This document shows positions 43,113 through 52,533 of a stretch of DNA of 64,000 bases, piece by piece (the stretch's first letter is position 1; each line of letters opens with the position of its first letter). A program made the position numbers and the translations under genes. A model generated the notes under the pieces. It made no database searches. It was not told the DNA's origin and saw only the letters and a program-made list of their open reading frames with translations. This DNA is from Mycolicibacterium brisbanense (GTDB lineage: Bacteria > Actinomycetota > Actinomycetes > Mycobacteriales > Mycobacteriaceae), in the NCBI RefSeq assembly GCF_001570425.1, contig NZ_BCSX01000028.1:182662-246661 (forward strand), written 5' to 3'.

Positions 43113-44219
43113 ATGACCACTCTGATCGACTTCATCATGGACCTGTTCCGCAGCCCCGCCGCTGCCGCGGCCTACGTGGCCGACCCGGAAGGCGCTCTGC
43201 GTGACGCCGGCCTGCCGAACGTGACCGCCGCGCAGCTGGCCTCGGTGGCCGCCACCGCCGCTCCCGCCGGCATCGCCCTCGGCAACGGCGACCCGGTCTA
43301 CGGCCTGCAGCGCGCCGTGGCCGACTACCACAGCATCGCCTCGCCGTTCTCCCCGCAGACGGCGTTCACGTCGCAGCCGACCTTCGCTCCGCAGACCGAC
43401 ACCTCACTGCTGAGCGGCAACTCGACCGACCTGGCCAGCCACAACAACGTGCCGATCATGAGCCCCAACCAGGACGCGGGCGCCAACGCCCAGCAGGGTG
43501 CGTTCAACCTGGGCTTCGGTGACATCACCCTCGGTGACAAGACCACGACCACCAACACCGCCACCAACGGCGGTGTGGTCAACACCGGACACTCCAGCGG
43601 CCCTATCGTCACCGGTGACGGCGCCGTTCTCGGCCACGGCAACACCGTCAACAACGGCGATGTCTGGGCCGGCTCCGGCTCGCACGTCGCCGTCGGCCAG
43701 GGCAACGAGATCTCGGACAGCTCGCAGCACGCAGGCGGTCAGATCATCTCCGGCAACGACGGTCCGGTCATCAGCGGCAACGACATGAGCGGCGGCCATG
43801 GCGGCGGCGCCAGCGCCAGCGGCAGCGGCGGTGGCCTGCTCAACATCGGCGGCAGCGGCGGCCACGCCAACGCCGGCGACGGCGGCAACGCCGGCTCGAT
43901 CATCGTGACCAGCAACGACAGCCACGCAGTGGGCGGCAACCAGACCACCGCGGGTCACGACATCGGCAGCGGCAACACCAGCTCGATCGACTCATCGGTG
44001 CACACCGCGTCGTCGACCCACACCTCGCTGTCCGACCAGTCGGTGCACGACAGCTCGGTGGGCAACACCAGCACGGTGCACAGCGACAGCTCGGTGCACA
44101 GCTCCGTGACCGACGACTCGGTGCACCAGGTCGGTGGCCTGCACACCAACGTGTCGACCACCAACGATGTGGCCAGCCACAACACCGTCGACCCGCACGC
44201 CGGGTTCCACGGCTTCTGA
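43113..44219 (+). CDS. iniB: IniB, isoniazid-inducible Gly/Asn-rich protein
   Basis: 368-residue IniB. The N-terminal domain (residues 1-~60: TTLIDFIMDLFRSPAAAAAYVADPEGALRDAG) is shared with the upstream Rv0340-like protein. The rest is Gly, Asn, Ser, Thr and His-rich with glycine repeats (GGHGGGASASGSGGG) and SVHSSV-type repeats near the end, a fibrous, low-complexity style. No signal peptide. It is induced by cell-wall-acting drugs in mycobacteria. ATG 43113 has AAAGG upstream. First gene of iniBAC. Confidence 0.95.
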   Translation: MTTLIDFIMDLFRSPAAAAAYVADPEGALRDAGLPNVTAAQLASVAATAAPAGIALGNGDPVYGLQRAVADYHSIASPFSPQTAFTSQPTFAPQTDTSLLSGNSTDLASHNNVPIMSPNQDAGANAQQGAFNLGFGDITLGDKTTTTNTATNGGVVNTGHSSGPIVTGDGAVLGHGNTVNNGDVWAGSGSHVAVGQGNEISDSSQHAGGQIISGNDGPVISGNDMSGGHGGGASASGSGGGLLNIGGSGGHANAGDGGNAGSIIVTSNDSHAVGGNQTTAGHDIGSGNTSSIDSSVHTASSTHTSLSDQSVHDSSVGNTSTVHSDSSVHSSVTDDSVHQVGGLHTNVSTTNDVASHNTVDPHAGFHGF

Positions 44220-44236
44220 TCGGAACAGCACCGCTA

Positions 44237-44265
44237 CTGGCGGGGACCCCAAGGGTCCCCGCCAG
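44237..44265 (+). terminator. hairpin between iniB and iniA
   Basis: 13-bp perfect stem CTGGCGGGGACCC/GGGTCCCCGCCAG with a CAA loop, 18 bp after iniB and 36 bp before iniA. No U-tract follows, so it may be a partial terminator or mRNA-processing/stability element setting iniB and iniAC ratios. Confidence 0.6.
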
Positions 44266-44301
44266 TTCGCCGTTTACCGTTAGAGGCCGGAGGACTCGCG
44301 A

Positions 44302-46149
44302 ATGACGCAACCGAATGACCCCCGCAGGGCACCGGCCGGCGGGCCGGCCAGACCAATCGCGGTGATCGTCGAGCTGATCGACCACACCAGCAGGATCGCC
44401 GGTGCTAGAGATCGCGGTGATCTCGTGGAGAGCCTGGCCCGCGCCAAGGCGCGCATCAGCGACCCGCATATTCGGGTGGTCATCGCCGGCCAGCTCAAAC
44501 AGGGCAAGAGTCAGCTGCTCAACTCGCTGCTGAACATGCCGGTGGCCCGGGTCGGCGACGACGAGAGCACGGTGCTGGCCACCATGGTGTCCTACGGTGA
44601 ACAGCCGTCGGCCCGGCTGGTGGTGGCACGGCCCGACGGGGCGGAACCCGAACTCATCGACATCCCGCCGGGTGAACTGCGCAACGATCTGCGCCGGGCC
44701 CCGCAGGCAGGCGGGCGGCAGGTGTTGCGGGTCGAGGTGACCGCACCGAGCCCCCTGCTGCAGGGCGGCCTGGCGTTCATCGACACCCCGGGCGTGGGTG
44801 GACACGGGCAGCCGCACCTGTCGGCGACACTGGGCCTGCTCCCTGACGCCGACGCGATGCTGATGGTCAGCGACACCAGCCAGGAATTCACCGAGACCGA
44901 GCTCAGGTTCATCCGTCAGGCACTCGAAATATGCCCGGTGGCAACGATTGTCGCGACCAAGACCGATCTGTACCCACATTGGCGGGACATCGTCGCCGCC
45001 AACACCGCCCACCTGCAACGCGCCGGGCTGAACGTCTCGGTGACGCCGGTGTCGAGTGTGCTGCGCAGCCATGCCATCCAGCTCAACGACAAGGAACTCA
45101 ACGAGGAGTCCAACTTTCCGGCGATCGTCAACTTCCTCTCCGAACGGGTGCTGTCCCGCGAGAACGACCGCATCCGCGATCAGGTGGTCGACGACATCCG
45201 TTCCGCTGCAGAACATTTGATGCTGGCGGTGGAAAGCGAGCTGGCCGCGATCAACGATCCGGAGGTCCGTGCACAACTGACGAGCGAGCTGGAGCGGCGC
45301 AAGCAGGAGGCGCAGGACGCCCTCGCACAGAGCGCGCTGTGGCAGCAGGTGCTCAACGACGGTATCGCCGATCTCACCGCAGACGTGGATCACGATCTGC
45401 GGCAACGGTTCCGGACCATCAGCGCGCACACCGAGAAGATGCTCGACAAGGTCGACCCCACGGCGCACTGGGCCGAGATCGGTGCTGAGCTCGAGGACGC
45501 GGTGGCCACCGCGGTCGGCGACAACTTCGTGTGGGCCTACCAGCGGGCCGAGGCGCTGGCCGCCGAGGTGGCCGACACCTTCACCAAGGCGGGCCTTGAC
45601 GCAGTGGCCCTTCCTCAGATCGACGCGCGCGAAATGGGCGCTGGTTTCGGGGAATTCAGCTCAGTGCAGAAACTGGAGGCCGGGCCAATCCGGGCTGGCC
45701 ACAAGCTCGTCACCGGTATGCGCGGTTCCTACGGCGGCGTCCTGATGTTCGGCATGATCACCTCGTTCGCCGGCCTCGGCATGTTCAACCCGCTGTCGCT
45801 GGGTGCGGGACTCCTGTTGGGCCGCAAGGCTTACAAGGAGGACATGGAGAACCGGATGCTGCGGGTCCGCGGCGAAGCCAAGGCCAACGTGCGCAAGTTC
45901 GTCGACGACGTCGCGTTCGTGGTGGGCAAGGAATCCCGTGACCGGCTCAAGGCCATCCAGCGTCAGCTGCGCGATCACTACCGCGACGTGGCCAACCAGA
46001 CCAACCGTTCGCTCAACGAATCCCTGCAGGCCACCCTCGCGGCGGCCAAGGTCGAAGAGAACGAGCGCAACGCCCGGGTGGCCGAACTGGAGCGTCAGCT
46101 CAACATCCTCAAGCAAGTGGTTCAGCATGCGGGGAACCTGGCCGCGTGA
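44302..46149 (+). CDS. iniA: IniA, bacterial dynamin-like GTPase
   Basis: 615-residue dynamin-family GTPase. G1 is GQLKQGKSQ (Lys69, Ser70), G3 is DTPGVGG (Asp161), G4-like is ATKTDLY. The C-terminal half is long helices with a hydrophobic stretch (GGVLMFGMITSFAGLGMFNPLSLGAGLLL) that should bind or insert in membrane. IniA promotes membrane remodelling and tolerance to isoniazid and ethambutol. Its stop overlaps the iniC start. Confidence 0.96.
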   Translation: MTQPNDPRRAPAGGPARPIAVIVELIDHTSRIAGARDRGDLVESLARAKARISDPHIRVVIAGQLKQGKSQLLNSLLNMPVARVGDDESTVLATMVSYGEQPSARLVVARPDGAEPELIDIPPGELRNDLRRAPQAGGRQVLRVEVTAPSPLLQGGLAFIDTPGVGGHGQPHLSATLGLLPDADAMLMVSDTSQEFTETELRFIRQALEICPVATIVATKTDLYPHWRDIVAANTAHLQRAGLNVSVTPVSSVLRSHAIQLNDKELNEESNFPAIVNFLSERVLSRENDRIRDQVVDDIRSAAEHLMLAVESELAAINDPEVRAQLTSELERRKQEAQDALAQSALWQQVLNDGIADLTADVDHDLRQRFRTISAHTEKMLDKVDPTAHWAEIGAELEDAVATAVGDNFVWAYQRAEALAAEVADTFTKAGLDAVALPQIDAREMGAGFGEFSSVQKLEAGPIRAGHKLVTGMRGSYGGVLMFGMITSFAGLGMFNPLSLGAGLLLGRKAYKEDMENRMLRVRGEAKANVRKFVDDVAFVVGKESRDRLKAIQRQLRDHYRDVANQTNRSLNESLQATLAAAKVEENERNARVAELERQLNILKQVVQHAGNLAA

Positions 46150-47639
46150 GCACGAGCGATCAGGTACGGACGATTCTGAGCGGCACCATCCAGGCGTACC
46201 GGGGTGACCCGGCGTACCGTGACCGACCCGACGTGCACAACGAGCTCGACCGGATCGGGCGCCGGCTCAACCAGCCCATCCGCATCGCGCTGGCGGGCAC
46301 GCTCAAGGCGGGCAAGTCCACGCTGGTGAACGCGCTGGTGGGCGAGGACATCGCACCCACCGACGCCACCGAGGCGACGCGCATCGTCACGTGGTTCCGG
46401 CACGGCCCCACCCCGAAGGTGACGGCCAACCACCGCGGGGGCAGGCGGTCCAACGTGCCGATCGCACGCGACCCCCACGACCGGGGCCTGACGTTCAGTT
46501 TTTCCGCCCTCGATCCCGTCGACGTGGTCGACCTCGACGTCGAATGGCCCGCGGCCGAGCTGATCGACACCACGATCATCGACACCCCGGGCACATCGTC
46601 GCTGTCGCGTGACGTCTCCGAACGCACACATCGGCTGCTGGTGCCCGAAGACGGGGTGCCGCGCGTCGACGCGGTGGTGTTCCTGCTGCGCACCCTCAAC
46701 GCCGCCGACATTGCCCTGCTCAAGCAGATCGGTGAGCTGGTCGGCGGTTCGTCGGGTGCGCTCGGTGTGATCGGGGTGGCATCGCGGGCCGACGAGATCG
46801 GCGCCGGTCGCATCGACGCGATGATGTCGGCCAAGGACGTCGCCAAACGGTTCACCGCCGAGATGGACAAGACCGGCATCTGCCAGGCCGTGGTGCCCGT
46901 GTCGGGGTTGCTCGCGCTGACCGCCCGCACGTTGCGCCAGAGCGAGTTCGTCGCGCTGGAGAAGCTCGCCGGGGTCGACGCCGCCGAGATCAACAAGGCC
47001 ATGCTGTCGGTGGATCGCTTTGTGCGCGAGGACAGTTCACTGCCGGTGGACGCCGCGACGCGCGCGGCGCTGCTCGAGCGGTTCGGCATGTTCGGCATCA
47101 GGATCTCCATCGCGGTGCTGCGCGCAGGCATCACCGACTCGGTGGCGCTGGCCGACGAATTGCTCGAGCGCAGTGGCCTGGTCGCGTTGCGCGATGTCAT
47201 CGACCAGCAGTTCGCGCAGCGCTCCGATCTGCTCAAGGCGCACACCGCGCTGCTGTCGCTGCGGCAGTTTGTGCAGCACAACCCGATCTACGCGACGCCC
47301 TACATCCTGGCCGACATCGATCCGCTGCTCGCGGACACGCACGCGTTCGAGGAACTGCGGCTGCTCAGCCAGCTGCGCGGGCGCCCGACGACGCTCAACG
47401 ACGACGAGATGGCGTCGCTGCGACGCATCATCGGAGGATCGGGCACCGATGCCGCGAGCCGGCTCGGTCTGCAACCCGATACGCCTTACGACGGGCCCCG
47501 CGCGGCGTTCGCGGCCGCGCAGCGCTGGCGCCGGCGGGCCGAGCATCCGCTCAACGACCCGTTCACCACCCGCGCGTGCCGGGCCGCGGTCCGCAGCGCC
47601 GAGGCGTTGGTTGCCGAATATTCAGCCCGCAACCGCTGA
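46146..47639 (+). CDS. iniC: IniC, dynamin-like GTPase
   Basis: 497-residue paralogue of IniA. G1 GTLKAGKST (Lys57, Ser58), G3 IIDTPGTSS (Asp146), G4-like GVASRADE. It lacks the longer membrane hydrophobic segment of IniA. GTG start overlaps the iniA stop. Likely IniA partner in membrane stress response. Confidence 0.95.
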   Translation: MSTSDQVRTILSGTIQAYRGDPAYRDRPDVHNELDRIGRRLNQPIRIALAGTLKAGKSTLVNALVGEDIAPTDATEATRIVTWFRHGPTPKVTANHRGGRRSNVPIARDPHDRGLTFSFSALDPVDVVDLDVEWPAAELIDTTIIDTPGTSSLSRDVSERTHRLLVPEDGVPRVDAVVFLLRTLNAADIALLKQIGELVGGSSGALGVIGVASRADEIGAGRIDAMMSAKDVAKRFTAEMDKTGICQAVVPVSGLLALTARTLRQSEFVALEKLAGVDAAEINKAMLSVDRFVREDSSLPVDAATRAALLERFGMFGIRISIAVLRAGITDSVALADELLERSGLVALRDVIDQQFAQRSDLLKAHTALLSLRQFVQHNPIYATPYILADIDPLLADTHAFEELRLLSQLRGRPTTLNDDEMASLRRIIGGSGTDAASRLGLQPDTPYDGPRAAFAAAQRWRRRAEHPLNDPFTTRACRAAVRSAEALVAEYSARNR

Positions 47640-47680
47640 CCGCGACTAACGAATCGGGGCCCTCGACCGACATAGAAGGT

Positions 47681-49552
47681 ATGCGTGGTTGCCTGGGGTT
47701 GTCGGTTGGTGCGGCCAACCTGACAGCGGTTGCTGACCAGGCGCCGATCGTGCGGCGTAGCGTGCTGACCCTGTTCCGGGACCGCATGCCTGAGGTCGGC
47801 GTCTTGGGCGGAGACGGACTTGTCATCACCGGTTTCGTGGAGCGGGTCGGTGACCCGGTTCCGTTGCTGGCTGCCGACGGCTCAGCTCATCGCGGCGAGC
47901 AATTGCTGGCCGCCGCGGTGGAATCGCTCACCCGGGTAGCCAGTCCGGCGCAGCGACCGGAGCGCACTGTCGTGGCGGTGCCCGCCTATTGGGGCCCGGC
48001 AGCGTTCGATGCGGCCCGCGCCGCGATGCCCGGGGTACGGGTGGTTTCCGACGCCGTCGCAGCGCTGACGGCGATGCAGGCGCATCCCGGGCTGCCGGCC
48101 CGTGGCGTTGTCGCCCTCGTCGATTTCGGGGCCACCGGAACGAGCCTCACGCTCGCCGATGCGAGTGCGCGCTTCGCGCCGATCGGACAGACCGTGCGCT
48201 ACGACGACTTCTCCGGCGATCTCGTCGATCAGGAGCTTCTGCGGCACGTGCTGGCCAGCCTCGACGCCGATGCCTCGGGCACGGCGGCCGTCGCTGCACT
48301 GTCCCGGCTGCGTGAGGAATCGCGGGCCGCCAAGGAACGGTTGAGCTACGAGGCTGCGACCGGGTTGCCCGGCCCGGCGCCGGGAAGGATGCTGCGCCTC
48401 ACGCGCGCCGAGCTCGAGGCGGTGGTCGATGCGCCGCTGGGCGGGGTGATCGAGGCGCTGCATGATCTGCTGCGGCGCACCGGCGTGCACCCGGCACAGC
48501 TGGCCGCGCTGGTCACCGTTGGTGGGACGGCGCGGATTCCCCTTGTGACGCAGCGGCTTTCGGAAGCCTTCCGGATGTCGGTGACCACCGTTGCGCAGGC
48601 TCAGGTGGTGACCGCGATCGGCGCGGGTCTGCTGGCCCGCCGCGGCGAGGCCGAGACGGCGGCGACGCGGGCGGTGACGGCTGCCCCCTTCGCGCCCGCA
48701 TCGACGACCGGCACGGTGGCTGCTGCATCGCAGGCGCCGGCCGCGCTGGCGTGGTCGGTCAGCGACCCGGCGGCCGAGGTCATGGACTACGTGCCCGAGT
48801 CGGTGTCTGAGGATTCCGCGCGGCCCGCGTTCGTGTTCGCCGAGGCACCGCGTGAGCCCGCCGCGGCTTCCCGCACGCCGTGGTACCGCGGCATCGTGGT
48901 GTGCGCCGCGGCGCTGCTCACGGTCGTCGGCACCGCCGGGCTGCTGCTGTCGGCTCACGCCGACAAGATGGACGCCACGCCTGCCAGTGGTCCGGCGGCA
49001 CCCGGGCTCGCGCCGGCTGAAGCTCCACTGGCGCAGGTCGGTGCGGCCCCGCCGACCCGCACCGTCGTCGTGCAGGATCCGGGGGTACCCGGGCCCGCTC
49101 CCGCGGTGTCGCCGTCGTCCGCGCCGTATTCGGTGCAGCGTCAGCAGGTCCCAGCGGCTGCGGCGCCGCAGGCCGCTCCCGGCCCGGCTCTACCCCCGGC
49201 CGCGGACCCGGCTCCGGCGGACATCCCCGCACCGGCCGCGGTGCCACCGGCCCCCGAGCTGCCGCCCATCCCGCAGTTCCCGATTCCGGCGCTTCCGCTG
49301 CCGCAGTTACCGGTTCCGCAGCTACCGCAGTTGCCGATCCCGACGTTCTCGCCCCCGCCGCCGACGCACACGCCTACGCCGACGCCGGAACCGACCCAAA
49401 CCCCGACACCCGAGCCGACGCATACCCACACCGTGCCGCCACCGCCCGAGCCGACGCACACTCAGGCGCCCGAGCCGACGGCTGCGCCCAGCTCGCCGCC
49501 GAAGCCGTCGCATTCGACGGAGCCGACGACCTCGGCCGTGCCTACGCCCTAA
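47681..49552 (+). CDS. Hsp70-like membrane protein with Pro-rich tail
   Basis: 623-residue paralogue of the Hsp70-like protein at 40217-42058. ATPase-type domain motifs: GLSVGAANLTAVAD, LVDFGATGTSLTLAD and VTVGGTARIPLVTQRLSE. One membrane helix (GIVVCAAALLTVVGTAGLLLSA) then an extracytoplasmic tail rich in Pro/Ala and THTPTPTPEPTQ repeats. ATG 47681 follows AGAAGG closely. It is 41 bp after iniC, so may be cotranscribed with iniBAC. No peptide-binding domain. Confidence 0.85.
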   Translation: MRGCLGLSVGAANLTAVADQAPIVRRSVLTLFRDRMPEVGVLGGDGLVITGFVERVGDPVPLLAADGSAHRGEQLLAAAVESLTRVASPAQRPERTVVAVPAYWGPAAFDAARAAMPGVRVVSDAVAALTAMQAHPGLPARGVVALVDFGATGTSLTLADASARFAPIGQTVRYDDFSGDLVDQELLRHVLASLDADASGTAAVAALSRLREESRAAKERLSYEAATGLPGPAPGRMLRLTRAELEAVVDAPLGGVIEALHDLLRRTGVHPAQLAALVTVGGTARIPLVTQRLSEAFRMSVTTVAQAQVVTAIGAGLLARRGEAETAATRAVTAAPFAPASTTGTVAAASQAPAALAWSVSDPAAEVMDYVPESVSEDSARPAFVFAEAPREPAAASRTPWYRGIVVCAAALLTVVGTAGLLLSAHADKMDATPASGPAAPGLAPAEAPLAQVGAAPPTRTVVVQDPGVPGPAPAVSPSSAPYSVQRQQVPAAAAPQAAPGPALPPAADPAPADIPAPAAVPPAPELPPIPQFPIPALPLPQLPVPQLPQLPIPTFSPPPPTHTPTPTPEPTQTPTPEPTHTHTVPPPPEPTHTQAPEPTAAPSSPPKPSHSTEPTTSAVPTP

Positions 49553-49558
49553 ACGCTG

Positions 49559-51190
49559 CTAGACGGCGGCAGTTTCCGTGACCCGAAGGTGGATCAGCGT
49601 GGGCCGGTCGGCGTTGAGTGCGGCCTCGACCGCATCGGTCAACAGCGCGGGGGACTCGATGGTGGTCCCGTAGCAGCCGAGTGATCGGGCCAGGGCGGCG
49701 AAGTCGGGACTGGCCAGATCGACCGCGTGCACGGTGTCGCCGCGGTCGGCCATCTCGTTACGGATCTCGCCGTAGCCTCCGTTGTCGACGATGACGACGG
49801 GTATGGCCAAGCCGGCCTGCGCGGCAGCCGCGAGTTCGGCGACGGTGAACATGACACCGCCGTCGCCCAGCAGCGCGACCACTTTGCGTTGTGGCGCAGC
49901 GATTTTCGCGCCGATCGCCGCCGGTAGTCCGTAGCCGAGGGTGCCCACCCCGGTCGGATAGAGAAAGGACCGCGGCCGGTGCAGCGGAAGATTGGACAGC
50001 GCACCGTAGTAGCAGGCCATCGCGCTGTCGGCGGCGATGAGGGCGCTGTCGTCGAGCGCGGCGTCCAACGCGGCACACAGCTCGAGGTAGGCGCTGCCTT
50101 CGCGCTGAGCGTCCTGCCGGAGCAATCGCCGCCACTGCGCTGAAGATTCGCCGCGATCAGCGCGCCCCGGGGCGGTGAGGCCGGCGAGCACGGCGGCGAG
50201 CGTCTCGGCGGCGTCACCGATCAGAGCGACGGCGGGGGAGATGTTTGTCGCCGCGGCCGTGGGATCGATGTCGATGCGAATCACGGTGCTCTGCTGCGAT
50301 ATCGGTCCCCACCACCAGTCGGACGGGGCCAGTTCGGTGCCGACCGCCACGATCACGTCGCTGGCGGCGACCAACTGTTTGACGGTGGGATGATGCACCC
50401 CGGCGCCCAACGACAACGGATGTGTCTCGGGCAGAACACCTTTGCCGTTCGCGGTGGTGATAACCGGCGCCTGCAATGCCTCGGCGAATTCACGGACTTC
50501 GGCGGCCGCGCCCGACGCCCCGCCGCCGACGATCAGCAATGGGTGCTCAGCGGCGTCCAAAAGCTGTGCCGCTGACCGGATCGACTCCTGATCCGGGCGA
50601 CCCGGGCGACGGGCGTAGGGCGGCACCAGCGCCGTGGTGGCCTCGTGATCAAGGAGGTCCAGCGGGATTTCCAGGTACGCGGGCCGGGGACGCGCACTGG
50701 TCATCGCGGCGAAGCACTGCGCGACCGCCAACGGTATCTCTTCGACCGTGGTCACGCGTTGTGCATGCCCGACGATCGAATCCATTGCGCGGAGCTGGTC
50801 TTTGACCTCGTGGAGATACCCGTTGCCCAGGCTGGGGTGGTGCAGCGGCAGGCCCGGTGCGATGAACAGGACCGGCACGGAGTCCGAATACGCCTGGGCC
50901 GCAGCGGCTGCGGCGTTGAGGATTGCCGGGCCGGTGGTCGTCACCACCACCCCGGGTTTCCCGCTGACCCGGGCGTAGCCGTCGGCGGCATAGCCTGCAC
51001 CCTGTTCGTGGCGCGTCAGCACGTGCCGGATGCCCGTGGCGCCCAGGGCGGCGTACACCGGCAGGTTGTGTGTCCCCGGAATGCCGAAGACCACGTCGAC
51101 GCCGTGCAGGGTCAACGCGTCGACCAGAGCTTGGCCGCCGCTGCGGCGCTGTCCGACAGGCGCGGTCGTGGCTTCGGTGTCAGTGCTCAT
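49559..51190 (-). CDS. thiamine-diphosphate-dependent decarboxylase/lyase, AHAS-like
   Basis: 543-residue ThDP enzyme. Activating Glu62 is in RHEQGAGYAADGYAR. The central Rossmann-like domain has GGGASGAAAE. The C-terminal ThDP/Mg motif is LGDGGVMFTVAELAAAAQAGLAIPVVIVDNGGYGEI. It resembles acetolactate-synthase-like enzymes and 2-oxoacid decarboxylases such as 5-guanidino-2-oxopentanoate decarboxylase, but the substrate is unassigned. Its neighbours (dehydrogenase and permease) suggest it acts on a 2-oxoacid from an imported amino acid. Runs in the same direction as, and 41 bp after, the dehydrogenase. Confidence 0.85.
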   Translation of the reverse strand: MSTDTEATTAPVGQRRSGGQALVDALTLHGVDVVFGIPGTHNLPVYAALGATGIRHVLTRHEQGAGYAADGYARVSGKPGVVVTTTGPAILNAAAAAAQAYSDSVPVLFIAPGLPLHHPSLGNGYLHEVKDQLRAMDSIVGHAQRVTTVEEIPLAVAQCFAAMTSARPRPAYLEIPLDLLDHEATTALVPPYARRPGRPDQESIRSAAQLLDAAEHPLLIVGGGASGAAAEVREFAEALQAPVITTANGKGVLPETHPLSLGAGVHHPTVKQLVAASDVIVAVGTELAPSDWWWGPISQQSTVIRIDIDPTAAATNISPAVALIGDAAETLAAVLAGLTAPGRADRGESSAQWRRLLRQDAQREGSAYLELCAALDAALDDSALIAADSAMACYYGALSNLPLHRPRSFLYPTGVGTLGYGLPAAIGAKIAAPQRKVVALLGDGGVMFTVAELAAAAQAGLAIPVVIVDNGGYGEIRNEMADRGDTVHAVDLASPDFAALARSLGCYGTTIESPALLTDAVEAALNADRPTLIHLRVTETAAV

Positions 51191-51231
51191 GGGTCCTTCC
51201 GGGGGTATACGTGATGTCGTTGGGCCGCAGG

Positions 51232-52449
51232 CTAACTGGGGTAAGTGGTGGTCAGCTTATCGAGCCGGTCGGTGGCCATGGTGTACGCGGCGGCGCGCGC
51301 GGTGATCTTGTCAGCGGCGGCCAACGCGAACATCTCGCTGCTCAACTCGCGCAGCCGCGTCGAGATCTTGGCGAACGATTGCTCGGCACTTCCGTCGATG
51401 TCGCCGAACAGTACCCACCACCACCACGCGTTGGTCGCCGAATTGGCCACGAAGTCGGGCACGATCACGATTCCGCGCGCGGCGAGGTCGGTCTCGGCGT
51501 CCGGGGTGACCGGCATGTTGGCAGCCTCGACGATCAGTTTGGCCGTCACCTCGTGCTGGTTGGTGGCGTTGATGCAGTACGACGTGGCCGCGGGGACCAG
51601 TACGTCGGCCGCGACCGACAGCCAGCGGTCACCGGGCAGTTCGACGTCGTCCGGGCCCAGCTCTGCGCGGTTGACGCCGCCGCTGGGGGTGCGCGTCAGC
51701 AGCAGCCGCTCGACGTCGAGTCCGTTCGGGTTGGCGACGACGCCGTGCACGTCGGCGATGCCGACCACCCGCACCCCAGCGCGCTGCAGGTACCGGGCGG
51801 TCGCCCCGCCCATCGACCCGAACCCCTGGATGAACGCCGTGGAGGCATCGGGGCGCAGACCGTGCAACTCCATCGCAGCCAGAGCCGCTTCGGCGACGCC
51901 GTAGCCCCCGACCAGCTCATCGAGCTTGACGCCGTCGACGTCCGTGCCGAACGCGACCCGCATCCGGGCCTGCGCCTCGTCGGGATCGTCGAGGTGCCGG
52001 TAGGCCGCATCCACCGAGCTGCCGAGACCGAGCTGGGCAATGCACTTGTCGACGGTCTCCTGGCGAACGCCGAAGTCCTCGCCCATGGTCCAGCGCTGCT
52101 CGATGAGGGGTTTCATCGCTTCGAGGTAGCGGTAGAGCACCGACTCGGCCGCCGGATCGGAGGGTTCGAAGTCGATACCGCCCTTGGCGCCGCCCAGCGG
52201 AACGTAGCGGGCGGCCTCTTCGTAGTGAATGGCCTCTTTGAGGGTCATACCGCGGGCCAGTCCACGGACCTCGTCCAGCGAGCAGCCTTTGCGCATCCGC
52301 AGGCCGCCGCTGCTGATGCCGCGTACCAGCCGATCGAGCACCAGATATCCGCGGGCGCCGGTGACCGGGTCCGTCCAGATCGCCTCGAAGACAGGCGAGT
52401 CGTCGGCCTGCTCGACCGAACCGATGGCGTTGGGCAAAGAAAGAGACAT
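51232..52449 (-). CDS. Glu/Leu/Phe/Val-type amino acid dehydrogenase
   Basis: 405-residue NAD(P)-dependent dehydrogenase. Substrate lysines are Lys71 (GMTLKEAIH) and Lys89 (GGAKGGID). The nucleotide-binding motif is GFGSMGGATARYL. Expected reaction is reversible oxidative deamination of an amino acid to a 2-oxoacid. ATG 52449 has GGGGAG upstream. It is adjacent to a TetR gene and an APC permease, with an operator-like palindrome 18 bp upstream. Exact amino acid unknown. Confidence 0.88.
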   Translation of the reverse strand: MSLSLPNAIGSVEQADDSPVFEAIWTDPVTGARGYLVLDRLVRGISSGGLRMRKGCSLDEVRGLARGMTLKEAIHYEEAARYVPLGGAKGGIDFEPSDPAAESVLYRYLEAMKPLIEQRWTMGEDFGVRQETVDKCIAQLGLGSSVDAAYRHLDDPDEAQARMRVAFGTDVDGVKLDELVGGYGVAEAALAAMELHGLRPDASTAFIQGFGSMGGATARYLQRAGVRVVGIADVHGVVANPNGLDVERLLLTRTPSGGVNRAELGPDDVELPGDRWLSVAADVLVPAATSYCINATNQHEVTAKLIVEAANMPVTPDAETDLAARGIVIVPDFVANSATNAWWWWVLFGDIDGSAEQSFAKISTRLRELSSEMFALAAADKITARAAAYTMATDRLDKLTTTYPS

Positions 52450-52466
52450 GAGACTCCCCAAAAGTG

Positions 52467-52484
52467 ACTGACTAGGCAGTCAGT
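52467..52484. promoter_or_regulatory. TetR-type operator candidate before the dehydrogenase
   Basis: ACTGACT-AGGC-AGTCAGT, a perfect 7-bp-arm palindrome 18 bp from the dehydrogenase start. It resembles the element at 53242-53259 at 14 of 18 positions. Confidence 0.6.
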
Positions 52485-52533
52485 ATGGAGAGTGGGTCAG
52501 GTCACGTCAAGTCTGGAGTGGATCGTCGCCGCG

